In this document: positions 1-10,400 of the stretch, piece by piece
How the letters are laid out: the number at the start of each line of letters is the position of its first letter
How positions within the stretch are numbered: position 1 is the first letter of the stretch
NCBI GenBank assembly: GCA_029990175.1
Contig: JARKIP010000033.1
Location: forward strand, 17,963,001 to 18,027,000
Source of the DNA: Petunia secreta
Taxonomy: Eukaryota; Streptophyta; Magnoliopsida; Solanales; Solanaceae
Direction of reading: 5' to 3'
Length of the DNA: 64,000 bases
Program-made: the position numbers and the translations under genes
The notes under the pieces: generated by a model
What the model was told of the DNA's origin: nothing
What the model saw: the letters and a program-made list of their open reading frames with translations, nothing else
The model's database searches: none

Positions 1-635
1 AATATAAAACTTAGCCCTTTGCTTCTTTGCTATATGACTGCACTTCTTTCCAAACGATTTATTCTTCGAGTTGTTATTCTCAGAGCAACAATTTTCGGAA
101 TTATTACTGTGCTCTTCACCTTCTGTAATTACTTCCATGAATATATGGAAAAGAAGAACCTATTATATATATAGTACTTCTACTACAACTGCAAACTGCA
201 ACTTCTGGGATTCTTCCAGTTGTAGCAGTGGTATATATATGTATATATATATGGTTAATGCTTAGGTTTTTTTTTACTTCTTTGATACTTGGTGTGAGTT
301 ACCGTGTTTTAGGTTTTTATCTACATTTGGTTGATCTACAATATGTACGAATTGTCGAATTCTCACCAGTGCAATGGTACATGAAATAATACCTTACTCC
401 TTCTACTGAGATGTCATAGTTTGACTTGGAACAGAATTTTAAAAAATATAATATTTTTTTAAACTTGTGGTTTAAAATAAGTCATAGATACTTGTGTTAC
501 TATAAATCATCATGTTAACGGTATAAAGTGGTAAGTTTAATGTTAAATTATTTTTAAATTTAGAATAATACCATTTTTTTAGAACTGATTAATCAGGAAA
601 TCATGCCATCCTTTTTAATTTGGAACAAAGGAAGA

Positions 636-636
<1 letters not shown>
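1..636. other. AT-rich flank, no gene recognised
   Basis: The sequence is AT-rich with a short TA run near 160-250. The short open frames (for example 71-265) have low-complexity, Ser/Tyr-rich translations, no recognisable domain, and look like chance. I see no conserved motif, promoter or RNA gene here. Confidence 0.6.
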
Positions 637-675
<39 letters not shown>

Positions 676-767
676 TAATAATAATAATTATTATTATTTC
701 ATTATTATTATTATTATTATATTTATTATTATTATTATTTCATTATTATTATTATTATTATTAATGT
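637..767. repeat. ATT/AAT trinucleotide microsatellite
   Basis: A run of AAT units switches to its complement ATT near 690, broken by a few TTTC and ATTT interruptions. The switch makes the block partly self-complementary. It abuts the foldback element at 768, whose interior also carries AAT runs, so slippage in the element's own sequence may have produced it. Confidence 0.85.
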
Positions 768-956
768 CACTGTGGACTCAGATATTGTATAGACAAACCA
801 ATAATAATTCGGCTATACAATAATTTGTCTATACAATATCTGAGTCCACTGTGCCATTTATAATAATAATAATAATAGCAATAATAACCAAACCAATAAT
901 AATAATATATATATTATTATTATTGGTTTGCCTATACAATATCTGAATCCACAGTG
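768..956. mobile_element. MITE-like foldback element
   Basis: A 189-bp block is bounded by long inverted repeats of about 40 bp. The left arm begins CACTGTGGACTCAGATATTG and the right arm ends with its near-exact complement, with two mismatches noticed. A further inverted copy of the arm lies inside at about 822-851. The interior is AAT-rich and has no coding capacity. I found no clear target duplication, so the superfamily is not assigned. A small DNA-transposon derivative is the best reading, and a hairpin formed by local inverted duplication is the alternative. Confidence 0.6.
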
Positions 957-2291
957 CTATTTAATTCGAATTCGTGCCTAGTCGGCCTACTATAGAGTAA
1001 AATAAATACTCCCTAAAAGTTTTCCATTATGAATGCTTGAACTCAAAACCTTTGATAAAAAAGTTATGAATGTTAAACATGTCACTAAACCTTGATAGTT
1101 TTAACCCAAAAAAAAGTTGGCATCTTTTCTTGGTCAAGTTTCTTGATGTCTACATATAAACCTTTTCATATGTGTTTTATGGAATGGTTATTGTCCTTTG
1201 ATATAGCGTGGTTAGGTAAATGGGACTATCATATTCAGGGTCAGTACCATTGGATTGAGAAGCAGACAACATTTCTTAACAGTACTAGGAGTACATTTGA
1301 CTGAAACTATACAGTATATAGTTTTGCCCATTACTGTGGAAATTGATGCAAAAGCTGCAATTTGCAAGGTTTTTTTGTTTACTTTCTTTTTTCATGGTCC
1401 TAATGAAATGACTCCGTGTTGCAAGATTCACCACGTCAATTTCATTTTTGAATGGCGTGAAAGGCCATCGTGTTTTTGAAAAAAAATTCTAACTTTAGGA
1501 AAATTAAAGCGCCAAGTCGAAATTGTACTCGTCACAACTGTCTCAAACAACCTTTCCGTTAGAAATTCCATAGTTTTGACGCCATACTGACTACTCTATG
1601 ATCGGAAATTCTGCCTTTTCCAGTAATCAAATTTGTTGTTATGAAAGTGTTGTAATTTTATTTATAAATAATAGTAGGTGAAAGAAAATTAAATTATGAG
1701 AAGCTATTCAAGAAGATAATGATCTAATTAATTTCAATGATGTAAAACTCTTACTATATTATGTGGTAAATCTGATCATGACTCCTTAAGGAAAGAAAAA
1801 GTAGTTGTTTTTATTTTTCAACTGCTCAAAAATAGTCCATTATTAGGACCTATACTGAGAGTTTCATAAGCTAGAGTGTGATCGTGTTGAAATTTCAGGT
1901 AGGAGGTGATTATGATGCTTAGCCAGCAGCATGCGGCCACTACTGTCTAATGCGATAATGCTGGATTTCACGCACGGGCTTTTACAACTTTAGTTTCATG
2001 ATGTTTTCACACTTTCGTTGTCTATAAGTTGGAACCCACTGTGACCTAAAACCATAAGAAAAGAAAACTAGAGAGCCAAGAACATTTTCGGAGAGGAATT
2101 TGAAAAACCCGCAGCAATTTCAAGGAATAAAGCAAAGTAAGATCTTTTAACCCCAATTTTATGCTTTTTACTTGAACTAGCAGAAACCGTAGGTTAAATT
2201 CAATTAATTTTTTTCTTCTTTCCTAATTTTACATTTCAGCATGATATAATTGCTTGATTTGTTATTTGCCGTCTTGATCTTCACCTCAGCT
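957..2291. other. Gene-free flank
   Basis: Moderately AT-rich DNA with scattered short open frames (1092-1304, 1255-1479) that match nothing I recognise. I see no splice-consistent coding series, no repeats and no RNA gene. The stretch 2040-2130 followed by a GTAAG could be a transcribed leader with a donor site, but nothing supports it further. Confidence 0.5.
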
Positions 2292-3403
2292 TGTATTTCC
2301 CAAAAAATATATCAGGTTTTACAATTAGATTTATATTTAGTTGAGTCTTAGGCGACCGTTTTATATCTCAATTTGATCGTTTGACAGGCAGTTTACGTGA
2401 ACGAATTAATCGACCTCAAGAGTTTGATGCGGAAATAATTCTAAAATCGATGTCAAATAGATCCGGTATTAAATGAATTCGATGTCAATTAAATCCGATG
2501 TCAGGCAAGGATATGAATGCTGTCTTAACAAATTCGAACTCAATGAAAAGACAATGATATCCGATGAAATGACTTCGTTTTATCAAGATTCACAATTATC
2601 CGAACACGATTATGTTACTTGAATCAACGAAGATAATATCGATACGATGACAACTAAATGAAATGAATAAACGTAACACAGTAACGAATGAACAAACGTA
2701 ATCGGCAACAGATCCGATGAACAAATCAAATAGCTGACAAATGAGTGACGATAACAGATTGTCCCCGTTAAACACAGATTTAAAGATGTTACGATCAAGA
2801 TAGATGCAGATCTAAACGAAGCAAGCAACAATTAAATAATCAAAGCAGTAAAGGCTTATTGTATTTGATGGATCGATGGATGTTGCTTCAATGGAAAGAA
2901 CAGGTCTCCCTCCACGTTTGAGCCAAATCACGATCGAAGCTTTAAATACAATGACGGTTTCTGATGTAACAAACTGATAAAGGTAAATGACTGTTGGATA
3001 TTTTCTTAACAAGAGAATAGTGGTTTGAAGAATAGAGTAATATTTTGCTCAGATGAACGTATCCCAAAATGAAAATATAGAGCCCTATTTATAGGTTGAA
3101 ATGGAGGAGAATCCCCAAACCCTAGCAGACTTCCACTTCCCCACGTTTCTCATCCCACTGTTGCATGTCGTCATCTGCTCCACTAAATCCGCTTTATCTG
3201 TTCCGATTTTTTAGAGATGAGGGTCAGTTTGATCTGATCTTCAATAATGTTGTCTCCGATTTTATTCGATCAACATCGCATAACCGAACCAAATCAAACC
3301 GAAGCAAACTCTTTCCGATCTCATATCTTTTCGAAGTGAATACGCATATCGGATGCGATCGAGTTTGCTTCTTTCGTGATCGGACAGAAAACAGACCAAT
3401 ACA
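2292..3403 (-). repeat. 3' LTR of the Tat element
   Basis: An 1112-bp repeat nearly identical to 13354-14465. In element orientation it starts TGTATTGG and ends AAATACA, giving the usual TG...CA ends. Its TATA box is on the minus strand at 3086-3093. The two differences I noticed from the other copy are near 2370 (C here, G there) and 3081 (A here, G there). The open frames inside it occur identically in the other LTR and are not genes. Confidence 0.95.
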
Positions 3404-3424
3404 GATAGTCCCCCCACTTGCCAA
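3404..3424 (-). promoter_or_regulatory. Polypurine tract of the Tat element
   Basis: On the minus strand a purine-rich run, GGCAAGTGGGGGGAC, lies a few bases before the TG that opens the 3' LTR. This is where the plus-strand DNA primer of an LTR retrotransposon is expected. Position and composition support it. Confidence 0.75.
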
Positions 3425-3474
3425 GTGTGTTCGTAAAGCTTTTGGCAAGTGGATTTGAGTTTTTAGCGGGAAAA

Positions 3475-3613
3475 CACGTGGCACGTTCGTGTCCCTCCAA
3501 TTCGAAATGTCAAAACGTCGCCTCAACTTCCCATCGCTACACGTGTCAGAAATTGAGCGGGCAGCGACCTTTGACGGTTCCCGAGGCAATGATGAACTCT
3601 TCTCTATAAATAT
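3475..3613 (+). promoter_or_regulatory. Candidate promoter of the opposite-strand gene
   Basis: Two G-box palindromes CACGTG lie at 3475-3480 and 3540-3545. A good TATA box, TATAAATAT, lies at 3605-3613. The first ATG of the spliced gene is at 3783, leaving a leader of about 145 nt if transcription starts some 30 bp after the TATA box. G-boxes bind bZIP and bHLH factors in plants. Their use here is inferred. The promoter lies inside the element, not in the LTR. Confidence 0.55.
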
Positions 3614-3782
3614 CCGCTTCACTTCCACCTTTACAACTTCTGAAACTTTGTTAAAGGAACCAATTTGCAAAAATTTCTTCAAATTCCACAAAATCTTCCA
3701 TTCTAATCCGCTGATTCTTGCTGTTTCTGCCTTTAGATTTAAACATCTTCTTACAAATTTCACTTTACCGCGAATTCTAACA

Positions 3783-6447
3783 ATGTCTACTTCATCACAG
3801 AACATAGTAGGGGTTGATATCACTTCTACTACGGCAGTTACCGCCACGGCTCCGCCGCAGTCTGCTGCGGTGGTGGAGCGAGCTTCCGCCATTGCAGACC
3901 CTTCAGTAGACAAGAAGGGAAAGAAGCGGAAAGAAAGGAAAGTGAAAGATTACGGTCCAAAAAAGTCATGGTCGGAGATCCTTCCGAAAAAGTTTACGTA
4001 TGAGAACGATTGCAAAATCAGTGAAGCGGAGCAGGGGAAGAAGAAAAATATCCCGATCGACTCCGTTTACTGCACGATCACGCCGGAGGCGATTCCTCGG
4101 GTTCGAGAGGAGTGTGGTTGGAGAGTGGGTGACATCGATGTGATGTGCCCTCCGAGGAAGTCGACGTTGGCGACCCACGTTGAAGGTCATTCCGTGGTGT
4201 TGACTTACCCATTTACGATCGGATTCTCCCTTCCGGTCGATAACATCATCGAGGAATTTTGCAGGATGTACAAAATTTGCCTCGGTCAAATTTCTCCGAT
4301 GATATGGAGAACGATCATAATCATGCGATACATCGCACAGGTGGCGGAAGTGGAGTTGACACTTCGTCACATTCTCAACATATACTCTCCTCGAGTTTAT
4401 AAAGGAGGAGTGATAAATTTGGCTAAACGAGGTCAGCGGGCTTTGATCTCTGACAACGATGACGACCTCCGAGGATGGGATCAGCGCTTCGTTTTTATTC
4501 CCACGGAACAACTAACCGACCCCGGAAGTGAGCCGCTGCCGAATGTCTGGAATCGGACTCGTAAGTATTTTGTTTTACCTTTCCTTTGAATTGCTTTTGG
4601 CAACACAATCTAAATTCCTCTGAAAATCTTCAGCTGAGGCAGTTGAATTCGATCAAATTTCCGACATCGTACCCTGGCTGATAAGGGTACTTGAAAAGAC
4701 GACCAATGACAAGCGAGCCTGGAAGCCGGTCGCAGCTTTGAAAATGCTCAAAGCCAAAAATCATGGTAACTTCACTGTTTTTGTTTTTACTTCTGTCTTC
4801 GTTGGTGTTTTTCGATACTTAAGAAAATTCTTCTTCAGGTATCACCGGTGCTGGGGGAGAGCCAAGCGACGAGGAAGTTGAGCTCGAAGGCGGTGAAAAA
4901 CCCGATGACGCTCCTCCTCCAAAGAAAAAGAAGAAATCATTTCAAGACTTGAGGAACAAGTACTTGCCTCGGGTAGTGGTTGCAAAAGGGCAAGGGGATA
5001 GCTCATCGGTTGCGCCCCCAACCATAGAAGATGTGATTGCTGGCACGAGTTCGGCGATCGCGGCGGCGAAAGCTGCCGAAAGAGTGGCTCCAGTTATTGA
5101 CATCGAAGAAGAGGGTCATGGGGAGGAGTCAACGTCTGATCAGTTGGTACAGCGTCCCAAAAGGACAGCTAAGGAAAGTCTCCAGGAAACGGCCATTCAG
5201 CTTAAAGTGGCCGAACAGGGGGATATTTCCGTGGATGACTACCATCTCTCTCCCAACGCTGAAGATGCTAACTCAGGTTCGGGAGGCTTGCCTAGCAGGG
5301 AAGGTGTTCTTGTTCCTTCGATCACCGTCCCTGAAAATCAAGAAGAGATGATCGAGGCCCTCGATCGTGAGCTTGAAGGGAGGGATCCTGCAAAGGGGAA
5401 AGCGCCGGCTTTGGATCGGTCAATTGAGACGATGAAATCCAAATTCGATGAAGAGACGGGGTCATCGTTTTTCAATACGGATCATGCCGATCCAATTGTT
5501 CCCCTTCCTCGAAGTGAAGAAGCCGCTGCTTTTGCTGCCTTAGGCGAGTCCGAGAAGAGGGGCGTTAGATCGCTCAAGATCGAGGTGCCAGCCAACGTTG
5601 ATCTGCTCAGATGCCCAAGGAAATTGGCGAACTACTTCTTCGATGTCATAGGTCCGATGGAACAAGCTCGGCTGAATACACACGAGGATTTGAGTCTGCC
5701 TTCCCAGATTTCCTACGGCGCTTTTAGGGTAAGTTCTATTTTTGGAGCTCTTTTTTACTTTAGAAATTCTTCGCTTTGGATTGATTTCATGACTTTGAAA
5801 TTGATCTTCAGAACTGCATAATGGCAATCGAGACTGCTGATCGGATCCGCCAACTTCAAGATGGGGCCAAAGTCTTAAATGAACAGATCGTTCATCTAAC
5901 TTCAGCGGGAGAAGAGTTACATCGGAAACTCAAGGCATCGGAGGCCAAGAATGCTGAACTTTCAGCCAAATTTGACGAAAGCGCGAACGAGCATGCTCTT
6001 CGTCAATCAGAGTTGGAATCTCAGATCCGAGCTTTGAATTCGCAACTGAGTGATCATGAAGCCAACTTTGACCTGAAATTGGCCGAACTCAACTCTATTT
6101 TGGAGAGCAAAGACAAAGAGCTGGCTGACCAATCTGAGGAGTTGACTGCTCTTCGAAGAAGCAATGATGGAATAAAGGCTGAAGCTGCCAGCCTAACGGA
6201 GAGGAACTTGCTACTTCAGAAGGAGTCCAACATCCTAAGGCGTGACCTTGAAGAAGAATTTGATAAGAGAAAGGATTTGATCCTTGCCGAATCAAGGCGC
6301 GACGTCCTAAGGGAGATGTTAGACCGGACTGTCGATGTTCCTACCGAGTTGAGCGAAGCCATTGCCATCGTAAGATTGACTCGTGAAGAACTTGGTCTTC
6401 CAGCGAGTTCATCCGATGAGGGTTCTGACGGGGACGCTGATGAATGA
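3783..6447 (+). CDS. Spliced extra gene on the opposite strand of the Tat element (putative gypsy-type transposon protein)
   Basis: Four exons join in one open frame: 3783-4560, 4634-4765, 4839-5728 and 5812-6447, about 811 residues. All three introns (73, 73 and 83 bp) have GT...AG ends with donors GTAAG, GTAAC and GTAAG, and the frame is kept across every junction. Residues 41-61 are Lys-rich (possible nuclear signal). Residues ~100-242 resemble the family named putative gypsy type transposon (PF04195-like): a YPF...LPVDNIIEEFCRMY segment, then QISPMIWR, then a GWDQRFVFIP end. A second Lys run (PPPKKKKK) opens exon 3. Exon 4 encodes a long coiled coil with an acidic tail. Extra frames of this kind, some opposite to gag-pol, are known in Tat elements such as Grande, but the function is unknown. 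Because the gene is antisense to the genomic RNA, its introns are not removed when the element copies itself. The start is the first ATG after the TATA box. Introns are predicted, not proven. Confidence 0.8.
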
Positions 6448-6967
6448 TTTTCTTGCTTTTGCACTTGATCGATTTTGAAATTCACTATCTCATGAAATCA
6501 TCCATGTATATATGACTTATGAATGAAATCACTTCTGTTATTGCTGTGTTGTTTTTTGCTTTTCGAAGATAATTTAATCGTTCAAAGAATTCTTACGATA
6601 ATCGTTGAAAGAAATGATTGGGGCCCAATGTTTTAGTGCGTAGTAAAGAATGACGTCTCATTTTCACGTAATGCACTCTTCGAACATTTTCATGAGTTCG
6701 GAATGAAGAATTTAACACTTGGTGAACAACTTAGATGTAAAATCTGATTAATATTTGGAACGATCTCTGAAATCGAACAAATGTAAAGAATGAGTATAAC
6801 CAGTGTTGTATTATTGAAGTAGACCGCTAATGGGTCTTTGATACATTCGGGATCGTATGATTCGATCGATTACAAGATGTAGCCGTTAGGCACAGACATT
6901 GATCACTATTGGATCGTTTATATGAGACTGATGACGCTTGATTTCAAACGAGCCGCCGATTCGGACG
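6448..6967. other. Non-coding spacer between the opposite-strand gene and the tandem repeat
   Basis: About 520 bp with no credible frame on either strand. It would hold the 3' untranslated region of the plus-strand gene and part of the 3' untranslated region of the minus-strand gag-pol RNA. I saw no clear poly(A) signal for either strand. Confidence 0.5.
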
Positions 6968-7150
6968 TCTTGGAGCTTTTGCCGAAGTTTGAACGAGTCC
7001 CCAGTTCGAGTGAACATCGGGGCTTCTATCCAATTTTGAACGAGTCCCCAGTTCGAGTGAACGTTGGAACTTCTGTCGAATTTTGGACGAGTCCCCAGTT
7101 CGAGTGAACGTTGGAGCTTCTGTCGAATTTCGAACGAGTCCCCAGTATCT
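6968..7150. repeat. 47-bp tandem repeat in the Tat 3' region
   Basis: The core CGAGTCCCCAGTTCGAGTGA recurs with starts at 6994, 7041 and 7088, and a shortened form starts at 7135, an exact 47-bp period. The copies differ by a few bases. The array sits between the end of pol and the 3' LTR. That zone is known to be hypervariable and tandem-repeat-rich in Tat elements and has been proposed as a source of plant satellites. Confidence 0.9.
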
Positions 7151-7495
7151 GTCGATGACCCTTATGCTGCCTTCATCCCCCCCAGTGTTTGGGTGCGAAA
7201 AATGAGCAGGCGAACACTGGTCCTTCGATTTCGTTACCTGAAACAGAATCGTTGGGAGACCAAAACCAAGAAACTCGTTATAGATGAAGACCACGTTAGA
7301 GTGTTCGTCAGATTTATCGACCCCGATCAGAGCGTTTTGAGCTCAAGTGTTCGCGGGTGATGTTTGTCATCATTCGACTCCAACTATGCCTATCATCTAA
7401 AAATGTTAGTACCAAATAATAAAAGCATCTTCCGAGGGAGGAATAATAAAAATTGCGAAGTGGAAGTAAAGGGTGAAGATTGATACCGCAGAACC

Positions 7496-10400
7496 TCAAA
7501 AATAGTATTTCTTCAGTTGTGTGACATTCCAATTGAAGTCCACCGGTTTGGAGTCCATTGTTTCGAGTTGGTATGAACCTTTTCCGATCACTGCCTTGAC
7601 GCGGAAAGGTCCCTCCCAATTTGCTCCTAGCTTCCCTTCGTTGGGTTCATCCTTCTTTGGTCTTTTGATTTTCAGCACATAATCACCTACATTAAAAGAT
7701 CGATACCTGAGTTTTTTGTTGACGTAGTTTTCTGCCCTTTGCTTTTGTGCTTGTATCCGAACAAATGCCATATCCCTTTTTGCTTCGACCAGGTTCAGAT
7801 CTACCAGCATGGTTTCTTTGTTGGCTTCTTCGGTGGAGTGGGCGAACCGAAGGCTGGGCTCCCCCACTTCCACCGGTATCAGCGCTTCTGTTCCGTAGAC
7901 AAGTGAGAACGGTGTCTCCCCGGTACTGTGTTTTACCGTTGTCCGATGAGCCCACAGTGCTCCGGGGAGTTCGTTCGGCCAGTTGCCCTTTGAAACATCC
8001 ATCCTTTTCTTCAAGTACTCGAGTATTGTTTTGTTGGAAGATTCAGCCTGTCCATTTGCGCTGGGGTGATAAGGTGTTGATGCAATTCGCTTGATCCCCC
8101 ATTTTTCGAAGAAGGCTGTGATTCGCCTTCCTACGAACTGTTTACCATTGTCGCATGTGATCTCTTTCGGGATCCCAAAACGACAAATGATATTCTGATG
8201 AATGAATTTGATAATTTCCTGTTCACGAATTTTAGCCAAGGCAATAGCTTCCACCCATTTAGAGAAATAATCTGTGAGAATTAAAATAAACTTTACCCCA
8301 CCGGGCGCTGTTGGAAGCGGCCCGACCAAGTCCATTCCCCACTTCATAAATGGCCACGGTGACGTGACCGAATGAAGTGGTTCTGCCTGTTGATGTATGA
8401 GATTTCCAAATCGTTGGCACTTGTCACATTTGCGGACGAATTCCTTGGCATCATCTGCGATCGTTGGCCAATAGTACCCAGCTCTTATGATCTTTCGAAC
8501 CAATGACTTGCTGCCGGAATGATTGCCGCATTCGCCTTCGTGAACTTCTTTCAGCACATAATTTGTTCTATCTGGCCCAACACACTTCGCCAAAGGGCCG
8601 CCAAACATTTTCCTGTAGAGTTGATTTTCAAGGAGGCAATATCTTGCTGCTTTGGCTTTAAGCGATCGGGCAGACTTCTTGTCATCGGGAACAGTACCTG
8701 CCTGCAAGTAGGACAAATATTTGCTTCTCCAATCCCAAGTTCGATTAACATTGTTTACCTCTTTAATGCTCCGACATAATGGAGATTCGAACAAGTGAAC
8801 CACGGTCTCATCGAGTTTTTCATCGATGGCTGCTGCCGATGCAAGGTTTGCTAAAGCGTCTGCTTCGATGTTTTCTTCCCTTGGTATCTGGGCTATTTTC
8901 CACTCCTGAAAAGAAGTTAGAAAATTTTGTACCTTTTCGAGCAGTTGTTGCATCCTTGGATCTCGAACACAGAAATCGCCTTGGATTTGATTTACCACCA
9001 GTTGGGAATCACTTTTGATATCTATTCGTTCGATTTTCAAATCCTTCGCGATCTTTAAACCTGCAGCGAGGGCCTCATATTCGGCCTCGTTGTTAGTTTT
9101 TGCATGTAATTTGATCGCGTACCTGAGCTTTTCACCCGAAGGCGCAATCAATAGAATTCCGAGGCCAGTTCCTTTGACGTTGGAAGCTCCATCGGTGTAC
9201 ATTACCCAGATCCCGGGGTCTGGATCTCTCATCATCAACTCTTCCTTCTTTGCCTCCGGTAAAATATTAGCGCTGAAGTCCGCTACAAAATCAGCCAAAA
9301 CTTGAGATTTTATGGCGGTACGAGGCTGGTAAGTGATATCATACTCACTCAGCTCGACCGCCCATTTCATTAATCGACCAGAGAGATCTGGCCGATGTAA
9401 AATATTTCGCAATGGGAACGTAGTTATCACAGATATTGAATGACATTGGAAATAAGGCCTTAATTTGCGTGCAGCAGTGACTAGTGCAAGTGCTAGTTTT
9501 TCTAGATGTGGGTACCTTGTTTCGGCATCTAACAGTGTTTTACTAACATAGTAGATAGGAAATTGGTTACCTCCATCTTCGCGAACGAGGACAGCACTTA
9601 CAGCGACATCGGAAACAGCCAAATAGACCAGCAGCATTTCTCCTTCAATTGGTTTTGACAGAAGCGGTGGATTTGAGAGGTACTGCTTCAGTTCCCGAAG
9701 AGCTCTTTTGCATTCTGGTGTCCATTCGAAACCTTTGCTCTTTCTCAATACTGAAAAGAACTTATGACACCGTTCAGATGACCTCGAGATGAACCTGCTG
9801 AGATAGGCTACTCGACCGGTCAGTTGTTGAACTTCTTTCTCCGTTGTCAGGTTCTCAGGGATATTTTCGATCGCCTTGATCTTGTCTGGATTTGCTTCGA
9901 TTCCTCTTTGCGATACGATGAATCCCAAGAACTTACCGGATCCAACCCCGAACGCACACTTCTCTGGATTCAATCTCATGTTGAATTGTCTTAGTATTGT
10001 AAAAGTTTCTTCCAAATGAGTCAGATGATTTCCCTTCTCAAGAGATTTGACCAACATGTCATCGATATAGACTTCCATGGTTTTCCCAATCAAATTTTTG
10101 AACATAGTAGTGACCAGACGCTGATAAGTAGCGCCGGCATTCTTTAGGCCAAAAGGCATGACCGTGTAACAATAAGTTCCCATGTCTGTAATAAACGATG
10201 TCTTCTCCTGATCTGATGGGTCCATCGATATTTGATTATAGCCTGAATAGGCATCCAAAAAACTCAGCATCCCGTGGCCCGCCGTCGAATCGATCAATCT
10301 ATCGATGTGAGGCAGTGGGAACGAATCTTTTGGGCAAGCTTTGTTGAGATCGGTATAGTCGACGCATACCCTCCATTTGCCATTTTTCTTAGGTACTACG

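Noticed and set aside
2610..3012. Minus-strand frames of 73 and 66 codons, repeated at 13672-14074
   Set aside because: They are copies within the two LTRs of one element, which explains the repetition. There is no domain.
3224..3913. 229-codon frame on the minus strand, spanning the 3' LTR edge and the leader of the antisense gene
   Set aside because: It overlaps the polypurine tract, the candidate promoter and exon 1 of the plus-strand gene, and its translation has no domain. It is the shadow of a coding exon.
3966..4511. 181-codon minus-strand frame
   Set aside because: It lies entirely opposite exon 1 of the spliced gene and has no recognisable content.
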